Notes: generated by a model from the letters alone, not told the origin. A stretch of 64,000 nucleotides of DNA from Clostridiales bacterium (GCA_017451265.1 JAFSPU010000007.1:183281-247280); one strand, 5' to 3'; positions 25,615 to 33,855 are shown, counted from the stretch's first letter. Translations and numbers: made by a program.

Positions 25615-27012
25615 TCATTTATATATATACTCTGAGTTGCTGAACAGTTCGGCGTTATCGAACTCTATCTTCGTTTTGGAGTCGTAATACTCGTATGCGG
25701 GAGGACGCTTGCCCACATGCATGTTAGTTTCCTCATAAAGTCTTTTGTATGATTCGCGTCTGCTGTCGAGGATGCGTGTTATCGGGCTCGTGATAAAGCC
25801 TGCCACGGTTTCCGTTTTGCCGCCGATGTCGAAGTTGAAACCATTGCGCATGATGCTCATGCCCACGAGAGGCACGGAGACGCACAGCACGATAAGCAGT
25901 GTCAGTGCGAGGCTTGTGTTTGAAAGGTAAATAAGCAGGAAGTAGAAGCCGACCAGTATCCCCGCGAAGAGGCCTGCCGCAAGGATCCACGCGAGTACAT
26001 CAACGATCCTGTGCAGCACAAGAAGTATAGTTCTTTTTACGCGGTCTACCGGGAGATAACCGTCTACTTTTCCGGTCTGACCGTTGACCGCGATCCTGTA
26101 GTTTCCGCCGTTGTACTTGTAGTTAAGGAACCAGATAGGGTACAGGGAGTAGGACTGCTCGATGTCGTAAGGTCTGACACCGCAGGCACCAATCTCCACC
26201 GAGTCGTACTCGTGCAGCGACATGGCTGCCGTTTCCTTTCCATAGCGCTCCATTCTGGTGATGATGCGGTCGGTGAGTTTGTCAGGCGTGAGGTTGAATT
26301 TCTGTGCGTAGAAGCCCTGCAGGTAAGATGTACCGAAAGGCTTTTTGTCTGAAGTGTCGAAGGGTTCCACCGCTTCCATCAAATCATCAGCGATCTCCAC
26401 GGAGCCGTCGAAAGGAACGTTGTTGTATTTAACGTCGAAGTCCGACATCAGTACGTACTTGTCGGTGCGGCCGAGCTTGCGCTTGAAGCCTTCGCCTCTG
26501 ACGCTGACGGAACACCTTGAACTAATGGTCCAGAAGGGAACGTAGATGCCCGTGATCTTATCCAGGTTGTCCTTGTTGTAGTAGTCGCGCGGGACGTACT
26601 TACGGGTCTTGGCGAACTCGATGAACTTCTGCTCAGCCTGTTCCTTGGTGACCTTGAAGGGGATAATGTAGTCAGGTCTGAAACGGTTGGAAAGGCGCCT
26701 CGTGATAACGGCAGGGGAGCCGCAGAAAGCGCAGAAGGTCGAAACCGTGTCGTTGTCGGTGATAAGAACCGCGCCGCAGTTGTCGCAGACGATCTCGCTC
26801 TTATCCTCTTCAGCCTCGGAGGCTTCACCGTCATCAGCTGGACGGATCTGCTCGAGCACTTCAAGCTTCTCGGGTGTGTATGTGTTCTCGCAGAAGTTGC
26901 AGGTGAGAAGCTGTGTCTCGGGATTGAATATAAGTTTTCCGCCGCATGAAGGACACTTACGGGTTTCCGAAGAGAAGGTCTTCATTTCCTTGTTGTCGGA
27001 TAGAGTGTCCAT
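25615..27012 (-). CDS. Zinc-ribbon membrane protein (TFIIB-type zinc finger family)
   Basis: A 465-residue protein. Two or three zinc ribbons occupy the N-terminus: RKCPSCGGKL with LTCNFCENTY (about residues 18-45), then VCDNCGAVL with STFCAFCGSPAVI (about 74-105). A soluble middle part follows (YIIPFKVTKEQAEQKFIEFA, PYDIEQSYSLYPIWFLNYKY), then two long hydrophobic stretches near residues 335-400 and a cytosolic tail. Proteins of this form are common in Clostridia without known role. The gene lies directly downstream of ssrA on the same strand. Confidence 0.7.
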   Translation of the reverse strand: MDTLSDNKEMKTFSSETRKCPSCGGKLIFNPETQLLTCNFCENTYTPEKLEVLEQIRPADDGEASEAEEDKSEIVCDNCGAVLITDNDTVSTFCAFCGSPAVITRRLSNRFRPDYIIPFKVTKEQAEQKFIEFAKTRKYVPRDYYNKDNLDKITGIYVPFWTISSRCSVSVRGEGFKRKLGRTDKYVLMSDFDVKYNNVPFDGSVEIADDLMEAVEPFDTSDKKPFGTSYLQGFYAQKFNLTPDKLTDRIITRMERYGKETAAMSLHEYDSVEIGACGVRPYDIEQSYSLYPIWFLNYKYNGGNYRIAVNGQTGKVDGYLPVDRVKRTILLVLHRIVDVLAWILAAGLFAGILVGFYFLLIYLSNTSLALTLLIVLCVSVPLVGMSIMRNGFNFDIGGKTETVAGFITSPITRILDSRRESYKRLYEETNMHVGKRPPAYEYYDSKTKIEFDNAELFSNSEYIYK

Positions 27013-27052
27013 ATTTTGATTATAGCATTAGCAAGAAAATAGTTAATGGAAC

Positions 27053-27082
27053 GCATAAAGCCTGTGCTGCAGCACAGGCCTT
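27053..27082 (-). terminator. Hairpin after tmRNA (likely terminator or processing signal)
   Basis: A 20-base perfect palindrome (27060-27079, GCCTGTGCTG and its complement) lies 15 bases beyond the tmRNA CCA end. On the minus strand it is followed by TTTAT only, a weak T-run. Confidence 0.6.
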
Positions 27083-27093
27083 AATTGCAGTTT

Positions 27094-27466
27094 TGGTGGA
27101 GGTGAGGAGAATCGAACTCCTGTCCGAAACCATATCCTCTGAGACGTCTCCGGGTGCAGACAGTGTTTAAAGATTTCCCTTTGGACAGGGCCCGCTGTCA
27201 GGCGTGCCCGCCGGTAGCTTCATAGATACAACATAGGCTCAAAGCTTTGCCTGTGAGGTTGTCCCATTTAACCTCTCCCGGGTAAGGTCTGCCGGCAACG
27301 TCTTTCTAAGGTGGCAGAAGGCCGAAGAAGACGGTAGCTAGATTAAGCAGCTACGAGCTGTGTGTCGTTTGCAATTACTTGCGTTTCCCGTTTTTTAAGG
27401 AGGCCAACGAGAATCCTCCACCCGCTTTCTCAGTATCAACGACCCCGTCGAAACCGGTACACCCCC
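27094..27466 (-). ncRNA. ssrA: Transfer-messenger RNA (tmRNA)
   Basis: A one-piece tmRNA of 373 bases that rescues stalled ribosomes. The 5' end GGGGGTG (27466) pairs with CACCTCC before the 3' ACCA (27094), including one G-U. GTTTCGACGGGG near the 5' end and the T-arm GAGTTCGATTCTC near the 3' end are diagnostic. The reading frame resumes at GCA (27372) and encodes ANDTQLVAA then TAA (27343). The tag ends in the usual hydrophobic-Ala-Ala degradation signal, but with VAA in place of the common LAA or FAA. Several short stems after the tag correspond to the pseudoknots. Confidence 0.95.
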
Positions 27467-27480
27467 GTATAGGGAATGTT

Positions 27481-27508
27481 ATTATAACACACTATTATTG
27501 TCGTCGAA
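27481..27508 (-). promoter_or_regulatory. Promoter of ssrA
   Basis: On the minus strand TTCGAC (27508-27503) and TATAAT (27486-27481) are 16 bases apart and lie just before the mature tmRNA 5' end. The -35 part sits inside the end of the upstream zinc-ribbon gene. Confidence 0.6.
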
Positions 27509-27958
27509 ATCGTCGAAGTTAAGATCCTTGGATACATCGTAAGGCTTGTAAGGATCGTTCTCGACTGCCTGTGCCCAGCGCTCTTTCTGCGCTGCTTCTT
27601 CCTGCTGCTGTGCCATGGCGGCATCTACCTCGACTGCGATATCACGTGCCTCATAAGGGTTGATGATCGACTCCATTCCGCAGTAGATGCACTTGATCTT
27701 GAAGTTGCCTGAAAGCTGCGCATTACGTCCGCAGTTAGGGCAGGCCATACCCTTAAGTGCCTTGTTACCCTCAGCCTCGATCTTCAAAGCCTCAGCCAAA
27801 GCCTCATCGAGCATCTCGTCTGTATAACCGTTCTTCTGGAACATGATCCAGAATGCGTGAATCATGGTCTCGATCTTGCTGAATCTGGTCTCGTCTCTGT
27901 CGTAGTCGAGAGCCTTCATGCTTGAGAAGACGTTGTAACCCATATCGTAGTCAGACAT
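27482..27958 (-). CDS. Small acidic protein with one zinc ribbon, unknown function
   Basis: A 158-residue soluble protein. A zinc ribbon is formed by CPNCGRNAQLSG and IKCIYCG (about residues 73-95). The N-terminal 70 residues look helical, and the C-terminal part has a Gln/Glu/Ala-rich helix followed by an acidic Asp/Asn tail (DFDDNN). I do not recognise a family. It follows the amidase-like gene by 21 bases on the same strand, so the two are likely co-transcribed, and ssrA starts right behind it. Confidence 0.65.
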   Translation of the reverse strand: MSDYDMGYNVFSSMKALDYDRDETRFSKIETMIHAFWIMFQKNGYTDEMLDEALAEALKIEAEGNKALKGMACPNCGRNAQLSGNFKIKCIYCGMESIINPYEARDIAVEVDAAMAQQQEEAAQKERWAQAVENDPYKPYDVSKDLNFDDFDDNNSVL

Positions 27959-27979
27959 TAATACTTTCCCCCTTATGTA

Positions 27980-29203
27980 TCATTCTGTGAACTCTGCGCA
28001 GAAGACAGCAACTGCTTCCGCAACACGAGCAATATTCTCCTCATTGACCAGCACTGTCTCGTCGTCACTGTTGGATAAGAAACCGAGACTTAACTGGAAC
28101 GCTCTAATAGTATTAGCATAATTAAGGCCAGTGTACAAACTTGTGGCTCTTACTTCATTCACCTCAAGACCCTCTGCGTCGGCAACCAGCTCGGCGAGCT
28201 GCTCTGCGTAAGCGGGAGAGGTATCGGTGTAGCTTCCGTTGTCAGGGATGTATACGCGCACGCCGGAAGCAGCGGAGTCACCTGCGGCATCAGCATGAAT
28301 TCTCAAGAATACGTCAGCGTTGTTAGAGACGGCGATCTGCGCTCTTTCCTGGTTGGAGAGGTTGACGTCATTAGTGTCTCTGGTGAGTATTACGTTGGCA
28401 CCGCACTGCTCGAGATAGTCCGCAATGATAAGCGAGTAGTCCAAAGTGAGCTCGTACTCGGGAGTGCCCGTTACAACGCCTGCGGCACCTGCAGTGCAGC
28501 GGGGCTTGGTGGCTGACAGCCAGGAAGCATACAGCTCCTGCTCGGTGTCGGCAGTCTCCTGGTGACCCGGGTCAAGAACGACCGTAAGGCCGGTGAGGTC
28601 AGGTGCATCTGCAGCCAAAGGAACACGGGTTGGCTCCGGTGTGGGAGTTACCGTGGGAGTTGCGGTGGGTGCGGCAGTAGTCTCCGCAATGCTGGGCTCA
28701 GTGTAATTTACTGTGGTAGCGTCAGGGTCAGAAGGGAAGATGGTGTCCCTGAACGTGTACGCAATGATGCCGGTTACACCCAGGATCAGCACGAGGACTA
28801 TTGCGGTGAGGCCGTTCTTAACGCCCTTCTTAAGCTTGCGCTTGGGAGCAGGACGCTCTTCCGGTGAACGGTTCTCATATTGTGTTCGTGAATATTCTGT
28901 GTGAGCAGGTGTGGGGCGCTCTGCTACAAATCTGTTAGGCTCTACTTCCGCGGGCTGCTCGAAGCTTTCCTCGTAAGGGACCTCTTCGGCTGGCTCGTAA
29001 GAGACTTCATTGGAAGGGTTAAGTTCAGACTGAACGAACGGATTGTTTAATCTGGATTCGTAAGTTTTTACGATCTTCTCGATTATGTCCCACTTCTGAT
29101 CTTCTGTGGCAGTCATGAGGTGAGCCTGAAGTGTGGCTCTCTGATCGGGAGTCATGGTCCTGAATATCTGTTCGAATTTTTTCTTCGTCTCTTCAGTAAT
29201 CAT
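27980..29203 (-). CDS. Membrane-anchored amidase_3-family protein lacking the catalytic Glu
   Basis: A 407-residue type II membrane protein. Residues 1-145 are cytosolic with acidic and Arg/Pro-rich stretches, a membrane helix (NGLTAIVLVLILGVTGIIAY) follows, then a Thr/Pro linker (TAAPTATPTVTPTPEPTR) and an N-acetylmuramoyl-L-alanine amidase domain from about residue 205. Zinc ligands are present: His in VVLDPGHQE, Glu in TPEYELTLD and His in FLRIHADAA. The catalytic Glu, normally in a VE(x)G(F/Y) block, is replaced by Ser in FQLSLGFLSN. The domain may thus bind peptidoglycan without cutting it, or be weakly active. Confidence 0.8.
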   Translation of the reverse strand: MITEETKKKFEQIFRTMTPDQRATLQAHLMTATEDQKWDIIEKIVKTYESRLNNPFVQSELNPSNEVSYEPAEEVPYEESFEQPAEVEPNRFVAERPTPAHTEYSRTQYENRSPEERPAPKRKLKKGVKNGLTAIVLVLILGVTGIIAYTFRDTIFPSDPDATTVNYTEPSIAETTAAPTATPTVTPTPEPTRVPLAADAPDLTGLTVVLDPGHQETADTEQELYASWLSATKPRCTAGAAGVVTGTPEYELTLDYSLIIADYLEQCGANVILTRDTNDVNLSNQERAQIAVSNNADVFLRIHADAAGDSAASGVRVYIPDNGSYTDTSPAYAEQLAELVADAEGLEVNEVRATSLYTGLNYANTIRAFQLSLGFLSNSDDETVLVNEENIARVAEAVAVFCAEFTE

Positions 29204-29295
29204 CAGCTGTTCAAACCGTCCGTATTGTTTTTCTTAAGATGTGGTAAACTAGTTCCAGAAAAATTATACATTAATTAAGAAAAATGGGAGCAAAA

Positions 29296-30003
29296 ATGGA
29301 AGATAGTCTTTATATTGTAATGCCCGCGTATAATGAGGAGGCTAACATTGAAGAAGTTGTCAAAGAGTGGCACGAAGTTGTAACAAAGATCGGACCTTCT
29401 TCAAGACTCGTGGTCGTTAACGACGGCAGTAAAGACAAAACCTACGAGAAGCTTCTCGAGCTTAAGGCTTCCTACCCCCAGCTCGAGCCCATCAACAAGC
29501 CTAATTCAGGACACGGCGCCACAGTTCTCTACGCATATAACTATGCTGTGGAGCAGAAGGCAGATTATATCTTCCAGACTGATTCCGACGGACAGACACT
29601 TCCTTCCGAGTTCGGCCCTTTCTGGGAGGACCGCAAGCTTTACGATGCGCTTATCGGTCACCGTAACCACAGAGAGGACGGCTTCTCGCGCATATTCGTA
29701 ACGAAGGTGCTAAAGCTCGTGATCAAGCTTACTTTCGGCGTGACGGTAACTGACGCCAACACCCCATACAGACTCATGCCGCGTAAGACTTTGGAGAAGT
29801 ATCTTCCCAAGATCCCGAAGGACTTCTTCCTTTCGAACGTGCTGCTGTCAGTGCTTCTGGTGAAGAACAAGGATAACGTCAAGTTCATACCCATCACGTT
29901 CCGACCTAGACAGGGCGGCAAGAATTCCATCAACATGAAGCGCATCTTCAAGATCGGCTGGCAGGCTTTAAAAGATTTCAGGCAGCTGCGTAAAACCATC
30001 TGA
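29296..30003 (+). CDS. Glycosyltransferase family 2 (dolichyl-phosphate-mannose-synthase-like)
   Basis: A 235-residue GT-A glycosyltransferase. SLYIVMPAYNEEANIEEVVK begins the nucleotide-binding fold, VVVNDGSKDKT and QTDSDGQ carry the acidic sugar-nucleotide/metal motifs, and ANTPYRLMPRKTL lies in the acceptor half. It has no membrane helices, so it acts at the inner face, probably on a polyprenyl phosphate or other lipid. The ATG at 29296 is preferred over the one 12 bases upstream because GGGAG lies 5 bases before it. Confidence 0.88.
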   Translation: MEDSLYIVMPAYNEEANIEEVVKEWHEVVTKIGPSSRLVVVNDGSKDKTYEKLLELKASYPQLEPINKPNSGHGATVLYAYNYAVEQKADYIFQTDSDGQTLPSEFGPFWEDRKLYDALIGHRNHREDGFSRIFVTKVLKLVIKLTFGVTVTDANTPYRLMPRKTLEKYLPKIPKDFFLSNVLLSVLLVKNKDNVKFIPITFRPRQGGKNSINMKRIFKIGWQALKDFRQLRKTI

Positions 30004-30077
30004 ATAAGTCCGGACCTGTGTCCGCATTGTCAAGCAAAAGTAAAACTAGTTTCCTTGCTAAACATTATAATGTGAGT

Positions 30078-30551
30078 ATGGGATTCAATCGAAACATCTA
30101 CAATACGCGTTATGAGATCGAGCAGAAGAGCCTGCCCGAGCGTTTTTATGAGACGCCTAAGGATGTGATCGCGAGTATTCTGGAGCCCGGTAACAACACT
30201 TTCTATAAGCTGTTTAAGATCCTTATCGAGCGTACCGGCGAAGAGTTCCCTTATAAAGAATCCGATTTTTACACCAAGTGTTTTAAGTTTAACGACGGCA
30301 CTTTCGGCTGCTTCGTAACTTTGCCGAAGCCCGAGTCGGTCATGCTGTGTGCGCATATCGTTTATGTTTTCTCGCCTGACCTTAAGACGCTGATGTTCTT
30401 CACTGTAGAGACCGATGAGTTCATCGGCCATGCCAATTACCGCCTGTGTTCCATAAGCCGAGAAGGTAAGCACACTGTTCACGGCGGCTGCCCCATGACT
30501 GCTTCCGGTATCATCGGCAAAGTAACCGAGATCTATAATTCCAATCATTGA
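30078..30551 (+). CDS. Conserved hypothetical protein
   Basis: A soluble protein of about 157 residues that I do not recognise. It has an N-terminal helical region (EIEQKSLPERFYETPKDVIA) and a mixed alpha/beta C-terminal part (FGCFVTLPKPESVMLCAHIV, LKTLMFFTVETDEF) ending in a Gly/Cys/His-containing stretch (HTVHGGCPM). The likely start is the ATG at 30078; an in-frame upstream codon lies in non-coding-looking sequence with a TATAAT at 30067. Its stop overlaps the metallopeptidase start by one base (TGATG), so the two are coupled. Confidence 0.6.
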   Translation: MGFNRNIYNTRYEIEQKSLPERFYETPKDVIASILEPGNNTFYKLFKILIERTGEEFPYKESDFYTKCFKFNDGTFGCFVTLPKPESVMLCAHIVYVFSPDLKTLMFFTVETDEFIGHANYRLCSISREGKHTVHGGCPMTASGIIGKVTEIYNSNH

Positions 30552-31252
30552 TGTTAAGGCAGATCGTTCTTGACGGTAAGACACTCGAGTATGAGCTGAC
30601 TCGTAAGCGTGTCAGAAATATCAACCTGCGCATTAACCCTGACGGCTCCGTGAAAGTATCATGTCCCGCGCGCACTTCCGTGGCTGAGGTGGAACGGTTC
30701 CTGCGTTCGGAGTCGGCATTTATATTCAGAAGCCTCGCCAAGGTAAGCTCCAGGATCGACAACGCTGCGCGCCCGAGTACTTACGAAGACGGGGAGCAGG
30801 TGAAGGTTTTCGGTGAGCTTTGCACGCTGCATGTCAGCCCCGGCTTTCCTTTCAAGGGGGTGCGTTACAGCTACCCTGACATCTACGTGTGCTCCGACTC
30901 GCCCGAGAAGACACAGCGCCTTTACGAGAAATGGAAGCGGCAGAAGCTGCGCGATAAGGTAAGCGAGATGCTTGAGTACTACGTGCCCATGTTTGAGCGC
31001 AAAGGCGTGAAGCCTCCGGCTGCAGTGGCTTTTCGCACGATGACATCGCGCTGGGGTGTGTGCTCGCCTTCGACAGGGAAGATCACTTTTAACTATAATC
31101 TGTTCGAGACGCCGGAGGAGCTGATCGCGTACATAGTCGTGCACGAGATGGCGCACTTCCTCGAGGCTAACCACTCAGAGCGCTTCTGGGCCCATGTAGA
31201 GGACGTGATGCCTGACTACAAGGCCCGCCGCAAGCTTCTCAGGGAGTATTGA
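30551..31252 (+). CDS. YgjP-like (DUF45) metal-dependent hydrolase
   Basis: A 233-residue protein of the YgjP/WLM-type family. The N-terminal part (YELTRKRVRNINLRINPDGS) is the usual beta region; the catalytic motif HEMAHFLEANHSERFW gives HExxH and a third His. FRTMTSRWGVCSPSTG with TFNYNLFETP is characteristic. The E. coli relative has been described as a UTP pyrophosphatase, while the fold is that of zinc peptidases. The start ATG overlaps the previous stop. A HAD phosphatase gene starts 2 bases behind the stop. Confidence 0.88.
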   Translation: MLRQIVLDGKTLEYELTRKRVRNINLRINPDGSVKVSCPARTSVAEVERFLRSESAFIFRSLAKVSSRIDNAARPSTYEDGEQVKVFGELCTLHVSPGFPFKGVRYSYPDIYVCSDSPEKTQRLYEKWKRQKLRDKVSEMLEYYVPMFERKGVKPPAAVAFRTMTSRWGVCSPSTGKITFNYNLFETPEELIAYIVVHEMAHFLEANHSERFWAHVEDVMPDYKARRKLLREY

Positions 31253-31253
31253 T

Positions 31254-31907
31254 ATGAAATATAAACTAGCAGTATTTGACCTGGACGGTACAGTCCTTAA
31301 CACCATAGGCGGCCTGACGCACGCCGTAAATGCCGTGCTCGAGCGAAATGGGATTCCCGTTAAGTCTAAGGCGCAGGTGCAGGCCATGGTGGGAAACGGC
31401 ACGCGCAAGCTGATCGAACGCTCATTAGGTGAGGGAGCAGACCCGGCCCTGATCGAGAAGGTGTTTGCCGAGTATAAGGAGTTCTACCGCGACAACTGCT
31501 CTTATGATACGTTCCCGTATGACGGCATTACCGAGATGCTTCAGGCTCTGAATGACGCAGGAGTGAAGTGTGCGGTGGTAACGAATAAGCCTGATGCGCC
31601 TGCTAAGACGCTGATAGAAGAACACTTCGGAGGGCTTATATGCGAGACTCACGGCAATGTTCCCGAGGTGCCGGTAAAGCCGGATCCGACTTTTGTTTTT
31701 GAGGTTATGAAGAACGCCGGAGTGCAGCCGTCGGAGGCTTGTTATATCGGCGATTCGGATGTAGATATCAGGACTGGAAAGAACGCCGGGATCGACTTTA
31801 TCTCAGTTGACTGGGGCTTCCGTACCCGAGATTTTCTTATAGAAAACGGGGCCGGAATTATCTTTTCCGACCCCGCTGAATTAGCAAGTTATCTTATTTC
31901 AGATTAA
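31254..31907 (+). CDS. HAD-family phosphatase (phosphoglycolate phosphatase-like)
   Basis: A 217-residue HAD hydrolase. Motif I is FDLDGTVLNT, motif II is CAVVTNK, motif III uses the Lys in VKPDPT and motif IV is YIGDSDVDI. The cap is the small helical type inserted between motif I and II, as in Gph/PpaX. Substrate cannot be told. It is the last gene of the run starting at 30078 and overlaps the convergent ddh gene by 4 bases. Confidence 0.92.
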   Translation: MKYKLAVFDLDGTVLNTIGGLTHAVNAVLERNGIPVKSKAQVQAMVGNGTRKLIERSLGEGADPALIEKVFAEYKEFYRDNCSYDTFPYDGITEMLQALNDAGVKCAVVTNKPDAPAKTLIEEHFGGLICETHGNVPEVPVKPDPTFVFEVMKNAGVQPSEACYIGDSDVDIRTGKNAGIDFISVDWGFRTRDFLIENGAGIIFSDPAELASYLISD

Positions 31908-32890
31908 AGCATCTTTGCTCTTAATTCATCACCGGAGAGAGGTGAGAGGAGAGCGGGTGCGATGTCGAAAACTGTCTTGCAGCCGTAGTCTCCCTTTTCG
32001 TAGAGGCGGAAAGCAGCACGTGCATAAGCGAGGATGACTGATGCCGTGAACTCAGGGTTGGAGTCGAGCTTCAGGCTGTACTCAATGATGTGCTTGTGCT
32101 CGCCGTTGAGGCCTGTGGTGCCGGAACGGAATACGAAGCCGCCGTGGTTGAGCTTGCTGTGGTTAGCTGCGAACTCTTCCTCGGAGATGAAGTGTACTGT
32201 AGTGTCGTAGTCAGCGAAGTAGTTGGGCATTTCCTTGATAGTCTTCTCGATGAGAGCCTTGTCAGCGCCTTCCTCAGCAACTACGAAGCACTCTCTGGTG
32301 TGCTTCTGTCTTGTGGTGAGCTCAGGGTTGGAGCCGGATCTTACTGCATCGAGAGCAGCGGGAACGGGAATGGTGTACTGCTTGCCGTTCTTTACGCCCG
32401 GGATTCTTCTGATGGCGTCGGAGTGTCCCTGGGATACGCCCTTGCCCCAGAATGTGTAGTCATTACCCTCGGGGAGGATGCAGTTGCTGTAGAGTCTCTG
32501 GAGTGAGAACATTCCGGGGTCCCAGCCTGCGGAGATGATAGATACCTTGTTAGCGCTCTTGGAAGCGTCATCTACTGCCTTGAAGTGCTCAGGGATCTTA
32601 GCGTGTGTGTCGAAGCTGTCGATAACGTTATAAAGTGCAGCGTACTCGGGTGTTGTAACGGGAAGGTCCGTAGCGGAACCGCCGCAGTTGATCATGATGT
32701 CGAAGTCCGCTGTCTTGTCCTTAAGGTCACTTACAGAAAATACGGGAACGCCCTCAGTCTTGATCTTAACGGAAGAAGGGTCACGTCTTGTGAATACCCC
32801 CTTAAGTTCCATGTCAGGACAGCGTCTGATCTCACTCTCAACGCCTCTGGCGAGGTTGCCGTAACCGATAATACCAATTCTTATTGCCAT
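31904..32890 (-). CDS. ddh: meso-Diaminopimelate dehydrogenase
   Basis: A 328-residue NADPH-dependent enzyme that makes meso-diaminopimelate from tetrahydrodipicolinate and ammonia in one step, for lysine and peptidoglycan. The Rossmann motif IGIIGYGNLARG is at the N-terminus; INCGGSATDLP, SFDTHAKIPEHF, ISAGWDPGMFSL and FWGKGVSQGHSDAIRRIPG are characteristic of Ddh. Length matches characterised enzymes. Its presence indicates the one-step dehydrogenase variant of the pathway. The gene stands alone with its own ribosome binding site (GGAGGCAG). Confidence 0.95.
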   Translation of the reverse strand: MAIRIGIIGYGNLARGVESEIRRCPDMELKGVFTRRDPSSVKIKTEGVPVFSVSDLKDKTADFDIMINCGGSATDLPVTTPEYAALYNVIDSFDTHAKIPEHFKAVDDASKSANKVSIISAGWDPGMFSLQRLYSNCILPEGNDYTFWGKGVSQGHSDAIRRIPGVKNGKQYTIPVPAALDAVRSGSNPELTTRQKHTRECFVVAEEGADKALIEKTIKEMPNYFADYDTTVHFISEEEFAANHSKLNHGGFVFRSGTTGLNGEHKHIIEYSLKLDSNPEFTASVILAYARAAFRLYEKGDYGCKTVFDIAPALLSPLSGDELRAKML

Positions 32891-33008
32891 TTTATCTGCC
32901 TCCTCGGCTTATAAATTTCTTTCAGATTATAGTGTATTGTTTTCAGTTTTTAAATATTTGATATAAAGAAAAGTTGTAAAATATAAATACCTGAAACAGA
33001 TATTCAAG

Positions 33009-33018
33009 GGAGGTGATC
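33009..33018 (+). promoter_or_regulatory. Ten-base Shine-Dalgarno sequence
   Basis: GGAGGTGATC is complementary over ten bases to the 3' end of 16S rRNA and lies 2 bases before the ATG of the cytidylate-kinase-like gene, counting from its last base. It is longer than any other ribosome binding site seen in the window. Confidence 0.8.
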
Positions 33019-33020
33019 CT

Positions 33021-33623
33021 ATGTCGATCAAGATAATCACTATCAGCAGACAGTTCGGAAGCGGCGGAAGATCCATTGCGAAGGAGCTTGCCAACAGGCT
33101 TGGGTACGAATACTACGATAAGGAGATTATCGAGCAGGTAGCCGAGAAGACAGGTTTCTCCAAGGAAATCGTAGCAGCTAAGGGCGAGGAAGCTCCCGGA
33201 AAGAGTATCTTCTCTTATGGTTTTGAAGCTCAGGCCACTCCGGGTATCATGAACGGAATGACAATGAATGATTACATCTGGTCCGTTCAGCGTAAGGTCA
33301 TCAAGGACATCGCGGAGTCCGGCAAGCCGTGCGTAATCGTAGGCCGCTCGGCAGATTATATCCTCAGGGACTATGACAGCGTTCTTAATGTTTATATCTG
33401 TGCGGACATGGAATTCCGTAAGGAGCGTATAGTTAAGCTCTACGGCGAGACTGATAAGAAGCCGGAGAAGAGGCTTGAAGAGAAGGATAAGAAGAGAGCT
33501 GCCAACCACAAGCATTTCACGGATCTGGAGTGGGGATATGCACCTAACTACGATATCTGCCTGAACTCCGGAGTCCTCGGCATCGACAAGTGCGTGGATA
33601 TCATAGAGGGCCTGGTAAAGTAA
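33021..33623 (+). CDS. Cytidylate kinase-like protein
   Basis: A 200-residue P-loop protein of the cytidylate kinase-like family. The nucleotide-binding loop is SRQFGSGGRSIAKEL at residues about 8-22; YYDKEII, VIVGRSADYIL, RKERIVKLYG and KRAANHKHFTD follow in family order. The last carries the Arg-rich lid. Such proteins are common in Clostridia beside true cmk; the phosphorylated substrate is not known. It starts after a very long Shine-Dalgarno sequence and ends before a strong terminator. Confidence 0.85.
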   Translation: MSIKIITISRQFGSGGRSIAKELANRLGYEYYDKEIIEQVAEKTGFSKEIVAAKGEEAPGKSIFSYGFEAQATPGIMNGMTMNDYIWSVQRKVIKDIAESGKPCVIVGRSADYILRDYDSVLNVYICADMEFRKERIVKLYGETDKKPEKRLEEKDKKRAANHKHFTDLEWGYAPNYDICLNSGVLGIDKCVDIIEGLVK

Positions 33624-33649
33624 GCGTTTTTACATAGTAATTTGTTATG

Positions 33650-33677
33650 GGGCTGTTCGTAATGAACAGCCCTTTTT
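33650..33677 (+). terminator. Terminator after the cytidylate-kinase-like gene
   Basis: GGGCTGTTC (33650-33658) and GAACAGCCC (33664-33672) form a perfect 9-base stem, followed by TTTTT. Confidence 0.92.
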
Positions 33678-33685
33678 GTCAGTGT

Positions 33686-33729
33686 CTGAGTCGGCTACAA
33701 TCTGCGGATACTTCTGCGTTAATGTTTAA
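33686..33729 (+). pseudogene. 44-base relic of the 3' end of a DUF4214 gene
   Basis: Bases 33686-33729 match 34697-34740, the last 44 bases of the DUF4214 gene downstream including the TAA stop, with one mismatch (33692). The coded end would be the same ATICGYFCVNV. No open frame leads into it; the terminator of the previous gene ends 9 bases upstream. This is most simply the remnant of a third tandem DUF4214 gene that was deleted, or a small recombination footprint. Confidence 0.85.
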
Positions 33730-33826
33730 TCTTCTCTGATTTCGCATTAATTCATCAGTAATTAACATGACGGCATTATTAATACTTCGTAAGGATAGCA
33801 TATTATTCAAATATATTGAGTCAAGT

Positions 33827-33855
33827 TTGATTTTCTAAAACGGGTTTGATATAGT
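33827..33855 (+). promoter_or_regulatory. Promoter of the first tandem DUF4214 gene
   Basis: TTGATT (33827-33832) and TATAGT (33850-33855) are separated by 17 bases, about 40 bases before the start codon. The ribosome binding site is AGGAGG. Confidence 0.7.

Noticed and set aside
27100-27180. An open frame and a tRNA-like sequence at the right end of the gene-free stretch near 27100
   Set aside because: The tRNA-like part is the 3' end of tmRNA on the minus strand, and the open frame is a by-product.
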